64,000 nt of DNA from Stenotrophomonas maltophilia (GTDB taxonomy: Bacteria > Pseudomonadota > Gammaproteobacteria > Xanthomonadales > Xanthomonadaceae), in assembly GCF_004920835.1 (NCBI RefSeq), contig NZ_QFHO01000010.1, positions 62,001 to 126,000 on the forward strand, in the 5' to 3' direction. Positions 50,905 to 58,497 of the stretch are shown here, in pieces. Position numbers and translations under genes: made by a program. The notes under the pieces are model-generated. The model searched no databases and was not told the origin of the DNA. It worked only from the letters and a program-made list of their open reading frames with translations. Positions within the stretch are counted from its first letter, which is position 1. Each line of letters opens with the position of its first letter.

Positions 50905-52113
50905 TCACACCCGGCCGAACACCAACGCCGCGTTGGTGCCACCGAAGCCGAAGCTGTTGGACATCACCGTATCCAGCTTCTGCTCGCGGCTTTCGCGCAG
51001 GATCGGGAAGCTCTCCACCTTCGGGTCCAGCTCGCCGATGTTGGCCGAACCAGCAACGAAGCCATCACGCATCATCAGCAGGCAGTAGATCGCCTCGTGC
51101 ACGCTGGCCGCACCCAGCGAATGGCCGGACAGCGCCTTGGTCGAGGACAGCGGCGGCACCGCATCGCCGAACACTTCGCGGATCGCGTTGAGCTCGGTGA
51201 CGTCGCCCAGCGGCGTGGAGGTGCCGTGGGTGTTGAGGTAGTCCAGCGGACGATCCACGCCCTGCAGCGCCATCTTCATGCAGCGCACCGCGCCTTCACC
51301 GGACGGCGCCACCATGTCCGCGCCGTCGGAGGTCACGCCATAGCCGATCAGCTCGGCATGGATGTGCGCGCCACGCGCGACGGCGTGATCGTAGTCCTCC
51401 AGCACCAGCATGCCGCCGCCGCCGGCGATGACGAAGCCGTCGCGGTCCTTGTCGTACGGACGCGAGGCGCTGGCCGGGGTTTCGTTGAAGCTGGTCGACA
51501 GCGCGCCCATCGCATCGAACATCACGCTCATCGACCAGTGCAGGTCTTCGCCACCACCGGCGAACATGATGTCCTGCGCGCCGTGGCGGATCATGTCCGC
51601 GGCGGCGCCGATGCAGTGCGCCGAGGTCGCGCAGGCAGCCGACAGCGAGTAGCTGACGCCCTTGATCTGGTAGGCGGTGGCCAGGCAGGCCGAGACCGTC
51701 GAGCACATCGTGCGCGGTACCATGTACGGGCCGACCTTGCGCACACCGCGTTCGCGCAGCAGGTCGACTGCGCCGATCTGCCATTCGCTGGAGCCGCCGC
51801 CGGAACCGGCGATCAGGCCGGTACGCAGGTTGCTGACCTGCTCGGGGCTGAGCCCGGCATCGGCGATGGCATCGCGCATGGACAGGTAGGCGAAGGCCGC
51901 CGCATCGCTCATGAAGCGCTTCTGCTTGCGGTCGATCAGCGCGTCCAGGTCGAGGTCGACGCGGCCGCCGACCTGGCTGCGCAGGCCCGCGTCGGCGTGG
52001 TCGGACAATGCCGTGATGCCGGAGCGCCCTTCGCGCAGCGCATTCGAAACGGTATCCAGATCATTGCCGAGGCAGGACGTGATGCCCATGCCAGTGATGA
52101 CGACGCGACGCAT
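50905..52113 (-). CDS. fabB: Beta-ketoacyl-ACP synthase I FabB
   Basis: A 402-residue condensing enzyme that extends acyl-ACP, including the cis-3-decenoyl branch leading to unsaturated fatty acids. The catalytic cysteine lies in [20 protein letters not shown]. The two histidines are in [15 protein letters not shown] and [16 protein letters not shown], and the C-terminal [14 protein letters not shown] is intact. Its start shares one base with the fabA stop (TGATG). With fabA it forms the unsaturated fatty acid operon. Confidence 0.96.
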   Translation of the reverse strand: MRRVVITGMGITSCLGNDLDTVSNALREGRSGITALSDHADAGLRSQVGGRVDLDLDALIDRKQKRFMSDAAAFAYLSMRDAIADAGLSPEQVSNLRTGLIAGSGGGSSEWQIGAVDLLRERGVRKVGPYMVPRTMCSTVSACLATAYQIKGVSYSLSAACATSAHCIGAAADMIRHGAQDIMFAGGGEDLHWSMSVMFDAMGALSTSFNETPASASRPYDKDRDGFVIAGGGGMLVLEDYDHAVARGAHIHAELIGYGVTSDGADMVAPSGEGAVRCMKMALQGVDRPLDYLNTHGTSTPLGDVTELNAIREVFGDAVPPLSSTKALSGHSLGAASVHEAIYCLLMMRDGFVAGSANIGELDPKVESFPILRESREQKLDTVMSNSFGFGGTNAALVFGRV

Positions 52114-52628
52114 CAGAAGCTCCCGGTTTCAGTGAACAGGCCGACGCGCAGATCGCGCGCGCTGTAGATTTCGCGGTCATCCACGTACATGCGGGCGTCC
52201 GACTGAGCCATCACCAGCTTGCGGTTGATGACCCGGCTGATGTCGATCTCGTAACGCACGAGCTTAGCGTCCGGCAGCACCTGGCCGGTGAACTTCACCT
52301 CGCCGCAGCCCAGTGCGCGGCCCTTGCCGGGGGCGCCCAGCCAGGTCAGGAAGAAGCCGGTCAGCTGCCACATGGCATCCAGGCCCAGGCAACCAGGCAT
52401 CACCGGGTCGCCGATGAAGTGGCAACCGAAGAACCAGAGGTCGGGGCGGATATCCAGTTCGGCGCGTACCATGCCCTTGCCATGCGGTCCGCCGTCCTCG
52501 CGGATTTCGGTGATGCGGTCGAACATCAGCATCGGATCGTTGGGCAAACGGCCGGCAGCGGCGCCGAACAGTTCACCGCGTGCGCTGGCCAGCAGCTGTT
52601 CGCGGTTGAACGCGTGGAGACGGGTCAT
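52113..52628 (-). CDS. fabA: 3-hydroxydecanoyl-ACP dehydratase/isomerase FabA
   Basis: A 171-residue hot-dog-fold enzyme that dehydrates 3-hydroxydecanoyl-ACP and isomerises the trans-2 product to cis-3, the entry to unsaturated fatty acids. The start [20 protein letters not shown] at 52628 has AGGATTG upstream. The catalytic histidine and aspartate are in [20 protein letters not shown]. It is the first gene of fabA-fabB and is divergent from dinB. Confidence 0.96.
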   Translation of the reverse strand: MTRLHAFNREQLLASARGELFGAAAGRLPNDPMLMFDRITEIREDGGPHGKGMVRAELDIRPDLWFFGCHFIGDPVMPGCLGLDAMWQLTGFFLTWLGAPGKGRALGCGEVKFTGQVLPDAKLVRYEIDISRVINRKLVMAQSDARMYVDDREIYSARDLRVGLFTETGSF

Positions 52629-52707
52629 GAAGCACAATCCTGGAAGCGAAGAACAGGGAAACAAGCGCCCGAGAATGCCCGTGGAAACTGCGCCGATCAA
52701 ACATTTC

Positions 52708-52724
52708 AACCGTACGCAACCGTA
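52708..52724. promoter_or_regulatory. Tandem AACCGTA repeats upstream of fabA
   Basis: AACCGTA occurs at 52708 and 52718, exactly 10 bp apart (TACGGTT-GCG-TACGGTT on the fabA strand), 80-96 bp before fabA. Same-face tandem sites suggest a regulator or a dinB/fabA control element. No known protein is matched. Confidence 0.3.
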
Positions 52725-52818
52725 GTGTTTTCAAGGGAATACGCGCATCCTGTTGATGTGCAACGACCATACCTGTGCGTGTGGTCGGTTCAGCCTGCCT
52801 CCGCCCTTTACGCCTGAC

Positions 52819-53913
52819 ATGACCCGACTGCGCAAGATCATCCACGTCGACATGGACGCCTTCTACGCGTCGGTGGAGCAGCGCGACGATCCGTCACTGC
52901 GCGGCAAGCCGGTGGTTGTGGCATGGCGTGGCGCGCGTTCGGTGGTGTGCGCGGCGTCCTACGAGGCGCGCGTGTTCGGCGTGCGCTCGGCGATGCCGGC
53001 CGTGCGTGCCGAGCGCCTGTGTCCGGATGCGATCTTCGTACCGCCGGACTTCGCACGTTACAAAGCGGTGTCACAGCAGGTGCGCGGGATCTTCCTGCGC
53101 CACACCGACCTGGTCGAGCCGTTGTCGCTGGACGAGGCCTACCTCGATGTGACCGAACCGAAGAGTGGCATCGAACTGGCCACCGACATTGCCCGCACCA
53201 TCCGTGCGCAGATCCGCGAGGAGACGAACCTGACCGCTTCAGCCGGGATCGCGCCAAACAAGTTCCTGGCCAAGATCGCCTCGGACTGGCGCAAGCCCGA
53301 TGGCCAGTTCGTGATTCCGCCGCAGCGGGTGGATGCCTTCCTGCTGCCGTTGCCGGTGAACCGGGTGCCCGGCGTCGGCAAGGTGATGGAAGGAAAACTT
53401 GCCGCGCGTGGCATCGTCACCTGCGGCGACCTGCGGCAGTGGGCACTGATCGATCTGGAAGAGGCGTTCGGCAGCTTCGGCCGCAGCCTGTACAACCGCG
53501 CACGCGGTGTCGATGAACGGCCGGTGGAGCCGGACCAGCAGGTGCAGTCGATCTCTTCCGAGGACACCTTCGCCGAGGACCTGCCTCTGGAAGACCTGGG
53601 TGAGGCGATCGTGCAGCTGGCAGAGAAAACCTGGAACGCCACGCGCAAGACCGAACGTGTCGGCCACACTGTGGTACTGAAACTGAAGACCGCACAGTTC
53701 CGCATCCTCACCCGCAGCTTCACCCCGGACCGCCCGCCGGAATCGATGGAAGAACTGCGCGACATCGCTTTGGCCCTGCGCGCCCGCGTCGACCTGCCGG
53801 CCGAGACCCGCTATCGGCTGGTCGGCGTCGGGCTTGGTGGGTTCCGCGAAAAGGAGCCGGTGGTGCAGGGGGAGTTGTTCGAGCACGACATGAACAATCC
53901 CACAGATACCTAA
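52819..53913 (+). CDS. dinB: DNA polymerase IV (DinB)
   Basis: A 364-residue Y-family translesion polymerase. ATG 52819 is chosen because the conserved N terminus begins there: KIIHVDMDAFYASVEQRDDP holds the first metal-binding aspartate. The second active-site block is LVEPLSLDEAYLDVTEPKSG, and helix-hairpin-helix and little-finger regions follow. The tail VQGELFEHDM includes a QxELF-like clamp-binding sequence. It copies past damaged bases with low fidelity. I see no LexA box in the 190 bp shared with fabA. Confidence 0.95.
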   Translation: MTRLRKIIHVDMDAFYASVEQRDDPSLRGKPVVVAWRGARSVVCAASYEARVFGVRSAMPAVRAERLCPDAIFVPPDFARYKAVSQQVRGIFLRHTDLVEPLSLDEAYLDVTEPKSGIELATDIARTIRAQIREETNLTASAGIAPNKFLAKIASDWRKPDGQFVIPPQRVDAFLLPLPVNRVPGVGKVMEGKLAARGIVTCGDLRQWALIDLEEAFGSFGRSLYNRARGVDERPVEPDQQVQSISSEDTFAEDLPLEDLGEAIVQLAEKTWNATRKTERVGHTVVLKLKTAQFRILTRSFTPDRPPESMEELRDIALALRARVDLPAETRYRLVGVGLGGFREKEPVVQGELFEHDMNNPTDT

Positions 53914-53935
53914 TCATCAAACAGTGGGGTCAGAG

Positions 53936-53964
53936 CCCGTTGCGCAGCAGCGGGATCCGACCCC
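53936..53964. terminator. GGGGTCAGA-family stem after dinB
   Basis: GGGGTCAGAGCCCGTTGCGC then the partner arm GGGATCCGACCCC; a shorter, imperfect stem 22 bp after the dinB stop. Confidence 0.6.
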
Positions 53965-53989
53965 GTGCCGACCAACGGTCGGCACCCAC
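53965..53989. repeat. REP-like palindrome next to terminator
   Basis: GTGCCGACC-AAC-GGTCGGCAC followed by CCAC. It abuts the preceding stem directly. Confidence 0.65.
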
Positions 53990-54030
53990 CACCAGCAGCA
54001 GGTTCCGACAGATAGCGGGAAACTGTCGAA

Positions 54031-54132
54031 GGCGGGGTGGGTCCGGTTGCGGGGGCGTGAGCGCCATGGATGGCGCGACCGAGCCTCCATGGACGGATTC
54101 ACGGCGTCCCCCGCAACCGGACCCACCTCGCC
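54031..54132 (+). ncRNA. Long-stem three-arm element, copy 3
   Basis: Bases 54031-54055 pair with 54108-54132 over 25 positions, with one G-U pair on the plus strand. The first internal hairpin is GCGCCA-TGGA-TGGCGC; the other copies have GCGGCA and TGCCGC, so a base pair has flipped from G-C to C-G while the loop stayed the same. It follows dinB. The 311-bp gap to the convergent gene holds only this element, a terminator-like stem, a REP and the linked hairpin. Confidence 0.6.
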
Positions 54133-54191
54133 ATCCCACGGATAGCCAGCTGCTGCTGTTGCTTCGGCTGTTGCTGTTGCATTGAGCGGGT

Positions 54192-54208
54192 GCAGGGCGC
54201 AGCCCTGC
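54192..54208. repeat. GCAGGGC-GCA-GCCCTGC hairpin, third copy
   Basis: Identical to 3773 and 17287, at 59 bases beyond the three-arm element. It is also 17 bases past the end of the minus-strand metallo-hydrolase gene and might help end that transcript. Confidence 0.65.
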
Positions 54209-54224
54209 AAAAGAAACTCCTACT

Positions 54225-55136
54225 TCATGGCCACTGCATCTCGCCCTTGGCCACCTTCGCACTCAACTCCAGCGACTCCACGCCTGCCAGCTTCGGATAG
54301 CGCGACTGCATCGCCTTCACCAGCGCCGCACTGTCCTTCGCCTTCGCCGCCTCAACATCGAACGCACGAATGTAGTCTGCGGTGAAGCGCAGCGCACTGG
54401 CATCCAGTGCTGCACCCGGCGCGTAATGCCCCGGCACCACCACCTTCGGCTTCAGTGCCTGCAGCCGCTGCAGGGTCTGCAGCCAGTCGGTGTGCGACTT
54501 CGGCGTCTGCGTGTCGGCCATCCACACGTGCTCGCCCGCCACCACCGGAATGCCACCGACGATCGCGCGCAGCGACGGCACCCACAGCACCGTGCGATCC
54601 GGGGTCGGGCCATCCAGGCCGATCAGCGGCAGGCGCTGGCCTTCCAGCTGCAGGGCATCGCCGTCCAGCACCTGTGGCACCACGATGCGCACGGGCACGT
54701 CGGTGCCCATCTTCGGTCCCCAGTAGGCCAGCTTGCCGGCCTGGGTCTGCTGGATGTGGGCGACGGTCGGCGCAGTGGCGACGATGCGTGCCTGCGGGAA
54801 CGCGTCCTGCAGGGTGGCCAGGCCGAAGTAGTAATCCGGATCGCCGTGGCTGATGTAGATCGTGGTCAGCTGCTTGCCGCTGGCGCGGATCAGCTCGACC
54901 AGCTTGCGCGCGTCGCTGGCACCAAACTGCGCATTGACCAGGATCGCGTCGTGGCGGCCTTCGATCAGCACCGAGGACACCGAGAACATCGCCTGCGGGC
55001 CGGGATGGAAGGTCTGCAGGTGCAGCTGGGATTTCGTCGCCATGACCGGCGCCGCGGTGGCCGGTGCGGCCAGCAACGGAGCGCTGGCGAAGGTGGCGGC
55101 AAGGGCGAGGGGAAGCAGCAGGGCAGCGGTACGCAT
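54225..55136 (-). CDS. Exported metallo-beta-lactamase-fold hydrolase
   Basis: A 303-residue protein starting at 55136 with a signal peptide (MRTAALLLPLALAATFASAP). The fold signature is partly changed. The usual HxHxDH motif reads YISHGDPDYYFGL, so at least one zinc ligand is different. Later parts include GEHVWMADTQTPKSHTDWLQ and PGHYAPGA, the last histidine being a likely ligand. Such proteins are related to quinoprotein-associated and detoxifying hydrolases, but the changed motif makes activity uncertain. It lies close downstream of the NAD(P)-binding protein gene on the same strand, with REPs between. Confidence 0.78.
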   Translation of the reverse strand: MRTAALLLPLALAATFASAPLLAAPATAAPVMATKSQLHLQTFHPGPQAMFSVSSVLIEGRHDAILVNAQFGASDARKLVELIRASGKQLTTIYISHGDPDYYFGLATLQDAFPQARIVATAPTVAHIQQTQAGKLAYWGPKMGTDVPVRIVVPQVLDGDALQLEGQRLPLIGLDGPTPDRTVLWVPSLRAIVGGIPVVAGEHVWMADTQTPKSHTDWLQTLQRLQALKPKVVVPGHYAPGAALDASALRFTADYIRAFDVEAAKAKDSAALVKAMQSRYPKLAGVESLELSAKVAKGEMQWP

Positions 55137-55160
55137 GGGAATTCCTTGTGGCGGATGGCG

Positions 55161-55213
55161 AGCCGAGCGTGGGCGCGGCTCTACAGGTGGGTAGCGCCGG
55201 GCCATGCCCGGCG
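55161..55213. repeat. Two REP palindromes of different families
   Basis: AGCCGAGC-GTG-GGCGCGGCT ending in CTAC (55161-55184) and GTAGCGCCGGGCCATGCCCG (55191-55213). They separate the oxidoreductase and hydrolase genes. Confidence 0.7.
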
Positions 55214-55221
55214 GCCTGGCA

Positions 55222-55860
55222 TCAATACGCCGCGGTGATGATCTGCTTCGGATAAGCGTGCGCTTCCAGCTCAGCAACGAACGCGGCGCCGTAGTCGGCG
55301 TAGCTGATGCGGCTGTGGCCGCTTGCATCAGCGAGGAAGGCCTTGGCCTGCACGCAGTACTGACCGCGCTCTTCACCCGGGCCGATTTCGGCGGCCGGCG
55401 AGAAGAAGGTCCAGTCCAGGTCGTCCACCGCCTGCAGGCGGTTGAACGCCTCACGGTGGGCCAGTGCGTAAGGCTTGTAGGCCTCCGGGAAGGTGGGGGT
55501 ATCGACCAGCTGCACGCCGGGTGCGACTTCCAGGCTGCCGGCACCGCCGACCACCACCAGGCGCGGCACGCCGGCCTTGCGTGCGGCGGCAGCCAGCTGC
55601 GCGGCGACCTCGCCGACGCGGCCGATGTCATCGCCCGGGCGCGGGCCGTAGGCACTGGCCAGCACGTCGTGGCCGGTGATGGCGGCAACCAGCGCGTCCT
55701 GGTCATCCAGCGAGGCGATCACCGGGTGGGCGCCGGCCAGTTCAGCCGGGAGGTCCTGTGCGCTGCGCACGATGACGGTGAGTTCGTGGCCGCGGGCCAG
55801 CGCGTGGCGGGCAATCTGGCGGCCGATGTTGCCGGTGGAACCAACGAGGGCGATCTTCAT
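55222..55860 (-). CDS. NAD(P)-binding atypical short-chain oxidoreductase
   Basis: A 212-residue Rossmann-fold protein beginning MKIALVGSTGNIGRQIARHA, which has the GxxGxxG-type NAD(P) motif. The NAD(P)H-binding (NmrA/YwnB-like) family features continue with VASLDDQ-like ASLDDQDALVAAITGHDVLA and LDWTFFSPAAEIGPGEERGQ. It could reduce a small carbonyl or quinone, or sense redox state. It is divergent from a LysR gene with 108 bp between, the classic regulator-target arrangement. Confidence 0.87.
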   Translation of the reverse strand: MKIALVGSTGNIGRQIARHALARGHELTVIVRSAQDLPAELAGAHPVIASLDDQDALVAAITGHDVLASAYGPRPGDDIGRVGEVAAQLAAAARKAGVPRLVVVGGAGSLEVAPGVQLVDTPTFPEAYKPYALAHREAFNRLQAVDDLDWTFFSPAAEIGPGEERGQYCVQAKAFLADASGHSRISYADYGAAFVAELEAHAYPKQIITAAY

Positions 55861-55926
55861 GGCAGGACTCCGTGGAACGGTGTGGGGTGGGAATGGGGCC
55901 ACTCTAGGCCGCTGCAGTCGCTCGAA

Positions 55927-55950
55927 AAACAGCGTATAACGCGCTTGTTT
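55927..55950. promoter_or_regulatory. Candidate LysR-type box
   Basis: AAACAGCG-N7-CGCTTGTTT is an imperfect dyad in an A+T-richer patch 19 bp before the LysR gene start and about 70 bp before the oxidoreductase start. It is the best dyad in this divergent promoter. Confidence 0.4.
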
Positions 55951-55968
55951 GTTGCATGGATCGAGCAT

Positions 55969-56898
55969 ATGGACCGAATGACCGCCATGACCGTGTTCGT
56001 CGAGGTGGCCGAGCGCGGCAGCCTGACGGCCGCTGCTGAAGTGCTGGACATGTCGCGGGCGATGGTCAGCCGCTACCTGGCCGAGGTCGAGGGCTGGCTG
56101 GGTGCGCGCCTGCTGCACCGGACCACGCGCCGGGTCAGCCTGACCGGACCCGGCGAGTCGGCGCTGTTGCGCTTCCGGCAGATGCTGGCGATCGGCGAAG
56201 AACTGCAGGGCGAGCTGGCCAGTGATGATCCCGAGCCGCACGGCACGCTGCGGGTGACCGCCAGCGTCTCATTCGGGCAGAGTCACCTGGCACGGGCCGT
56301 GGCCGGCTTCGTCGCGCGCCATCCAGCGGCACGCATCGAGCTGCTGCTGGTCGACCGCACCGTGAACCTCGTGGAGGAGCGGGTGGACCTCGCAGTACGC
56401 ATCGCGCGCCAGATCGATCCCAGCCTGATCGCACGGCGGTTGGCCACCTGCCGCTCGGTGCTGTGCGCGACGCCGTCCTACCTGCAGGCGCGTGGCACAC
56501 CGACCGCGCCCGAGCACCTGGCCGCACACAACTGCCTGACCCACCATTACGTCGGCAAGAGCCTGTGGCAGCTGCACCGCGATGGGCGTTCGCTGTCGGT
56601 GGCGGTGGGCGGCAACATCAGCGCCAATGAGGCTTCGCTGCTGCTGGAGGCGGTGCGGGCCGGTGCCGGCATCGCCATGCTGCCGACCTACCAGGTGGCG
56701 CCGCTGCTGCGCAGTGGCGAACTGATCGAACTGCTGCCCGAATTCAGCCTGGACGAACTCGGCATTCATGCGGTGTACGCGTCACGGCGCCAGCAGCCCG
56801 CTATCATGCGGCGATTCCTGGACTTCCTGGCCGAGTGCTTCGCCAGCCCGGCCTTCCAGGATCTGGATTGGCGCCCACCGGGCAAGGAGAACACATGA
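55969..56898 (+). CDS. LysR-family regulator
   Basis: A 309-residue regulator starting MDRMTAMTVFVEVAERGSLT at 55969. The DNA-binding domain reads AAAEVLDMSRAMVSRYLAEV and LGARLLHRTTRRVSLTGPGE. The effector domain includes LLVDRTVNLVEERVDLAVRI. It belongs to the CrgA-like branch. The likely target is the divergent oxidoreductase gene. Its last four bases overlap the methyltransferase gene, so those two are coupled. Confidence 0.93.
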   Translation: MDRMTAMTVFVEVAERGSLTAAAEVLDMSRAMVSRYLAEVEGWLGARLLHRTTRRVSLTGPGESALLRFRQMLAIGEELQGELASDDPEPHGTLRVTASVSFGQSHLARAVAGFVARHPAARIELLLVDRTVNLVEERVDLAVRIARQIDPSLIARRLATCRSVLCATPSYLQARGTPTAPEHLAAHNCLTHHYVGKSLWQLHRDGRSLSVAVGGNISANEASLLLEAVRAGAGIAMLPTYQVAPLLRSGELIELLPEFSLDELGIHAVYASRRQQPAIMRRFLDFLAECFASPAFQDLDWRPPGKENT

Positions 56899-57686
56899 AC
56901 CATGGACAGGCCTTGATCGACCACAACCGTGCTGCCTGGGACCGCCAGGCCAGCGAAGTGCGCGAATGGTCGCGCCCGGTGGAAAGCTCAACGATTGCTG
57001 CCGCGCGCGAGGGCCGCTGGCAGGTACATCTGACCCCGCGCGCGCTTCCGCTGGCCTGGTTGGGTGATGTGCGCGGCCGTCGCATCCTGTGCCTGGCGTC
57101 GGCCGGTGGCCAGCAGGCGCCAGTGCTGGCCGCGGCCGGTGCCGAGGTCACCGTGTTCGACCTGTCCGATGGGCAGCTGGAACAGGACCGCGCGGTCGCC
57201 GCGCGCGATGGCCTGCAGCTGCGCACCGTGCAGGGTGACATGCGCGATCTGCACGTGTTCGCCAACGACAGTTTCGATGTGGTGTTCCACCCGATCTCGA
57301 ACCTGTACGTGCCCGATGTGCGCCCGGTGTGGACCGAATGCCGGCGCGTGCTGGCGCGCGATGGCATGCTGATGGCCAGCTTCTACAACCCGGTGCTGTT
57401 CGTCGGCGCGCGCGATCCGCAGCTGGATGCACAAGGCCTGATCCGGCCGCAGTACGCCATTCCCTATTCGGACCTGGAAGACCTGGCACCGGCCGAGCGC
57501 GAGGCGAAGCTGGCCCGTGGTGACGCGCTGACCTTCGGCCACAGCCTGACCGAACTGATCGGCGGCCAGCTCGATGCCGGCTTCGTCATCGATCGCTTCA
57601 TGGAAGACTGGCAGCCGCAGCCGCGCTTCCTGATCGACCGCTATCTGCCCACCTTCCTGGCGACCCGCGCACGCCGGATCGGCTGA
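56895..57686 (+). CDS. Class I SAM-dependent methyltransferase
   Basis: A 263-residue enzyme from ATG 56895, overlapping the LysR stop (ATGA) and preceded by AAGGAGAA. The SAM-binding core is GRRILCLASAGGQQAPVLAA followed by the acidic VFDLSDGQLEQD and the GDMRDLHVFANDSFDVVFHP stretch. The substrate is unknown; its N terminus and length resemble ubiquinone/menaquinone and small-molecule methyltransferases. Coupling to a LysR gene is unusual and may be chance. Confidence 0.88.
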   Translation: MNHGQALIDHNRAAWDRQASEVREWSRPVESSTIAAAREGRWQVHLTPRALPLAWLGDVRGRRILCLASAGGQQAPVLAAAGAEVTVFDLSDGQLEQDRAVAARDGLQLRTVQGDMRDLHVFANDSFDVVFHPISNLYVPDVRPVWTECRRVLARDGMLMASFYNPVLFVGARDPQLDAQGLIRPQYAIPYSDLEDLAPAEREAKLARGDALTFGHSLTELIGGQLDAGFVIDRFMEDWQPQPRFLIDRYLPTFLATRARRIG

Positions 57687-57712
57687 GGCGGAACTGCCAA
57701 AAAGGGGCGGCG

Positions 57713-57718
57713 TACAAT
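57713..57718 (+). promoter_or_regulatory. Candidate -10 of gph, shared leader with rsmC
   Basis: TACAAT opens the same 15-mer as before rsmC. An ATG inside it (57717) is in frame with gph but would overlap the promoter, which favours the later TTG start. Confidence 0.45.
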
Positions 57719-57749
57719 GGACGGCCCCACGTCATGCAGGTGCCGTTCC

Positions 57750-58406
57750 TTGTCGTATCCTTATCCGCTGGTCGTGTTCGACCTCGATGGCACGCTGGTC
57801 GACAGCGCCGCCGATATCGCCGAAGCACTGAACCGCACGCTGGAAGACATCGGCGTTGCGCGCGTGCCGGAGGCTACCGTGCTGGGCTGGATCGGCGACG
57901 GAGTGCGCCGCCTGGTGGAGCAGGCCGTGCATGCGGCCGGCCGCGAGGTCGACATGAGCGAGGTGATGCCAGTGTTCATGGTGCACTACCGCGAATGCCT
58001 GCTGCGCAGCCCGCGCCTGTTCGATGGCGTTGCTGAAGCGCTGGCGAAGCTGCGTGAACGCAATGTGCCGCTGGCGATCTGCACCAACAAGCCCGAAGCA
58101 CTGGTGCCACCGCTGCTGCAGCACCTGGGCATCGGTGATGCGTTCGCGCTGATACTGGGCGGCGATTCGCTGCCGCAGCGCAAGCCCAGTGGTGAACCGC
58201 TGCGGCACATCGCCGCGCACTTCGGCTTGGCCGTGGGGCAGTGCCTGATGGTGGGTGATTCGCTGACCGACTACCGCGCCGCCGAAGATGCCGGCATGCC
58301 GATCGCGCTGGTGCGCTACGGCTACCCGCGCGGCCTGGACCTGGCCACTGCGCATGCGGTGGCGGTGATCGACGACCTGCGTGAACTGCCGGGGTTGCAG
58401 GGCTGA
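57750..58406 (+). CDS. gph: Phosphoglycolate phosphatase Gph
   Basis: A 218-residue HAD phosphatase read from TTG 57750 (LSYPYPLVVFDLDGTLVDSA). The only in-frame ATG (57717) lies within the likely promoter. Motif I is VVFDLDGTLVDS, motif II the threonine in LAICTNKPEAL, motif III the lysine in LPQRKPSGEPL and motif IV CLMVGDSLTDYRAA. It removes phosphate from 2-phosphoglycolate, produced during DNA repair and by side reactions. It is monocistronic, convergent with btuB. Confidence 0.9.
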   Translation: MSYPYPLVVFDLDGTLVDSAADIAEALNRTLEDIGVARVPEATVLGWIGDGVRRLVEQAVHAAGREVDMSEVMPVFMVHYRECLLRSPRLFDGVAEALAKLRERNVPLAICTNKPEALVPPLLQHLGIGDAFALILGGDSLPQRKPSGEPLRHIAAHFGLAVGQCLMVGDSLTDYRAAEDAGMPIALVRYGYPRGLDLATAHAVAVIDDLRELPGLQG

Positions 58407-58456
58407 TTCAACGGATAACGCCGGTCGCCGGGCGGTAACCCGGGCCGACGCAATGG

Positions 58457-58483
58457 GTAGTGCCGGCCAGCGGCCGGCACTAC
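58457..58483. repeat. Near-perfect REP palindrome with both GTAG and CTAC ends
   Basis: GTAGTGCCGGCC-AGC-GGCCGGCACTAC is 12 bp per arm, between the convergent gph and btuB genes. A single unit such as this could end transcription both ways. Confidence 0.8.
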
Positions 58484-58497
58484 CATGAACGTTGCGC

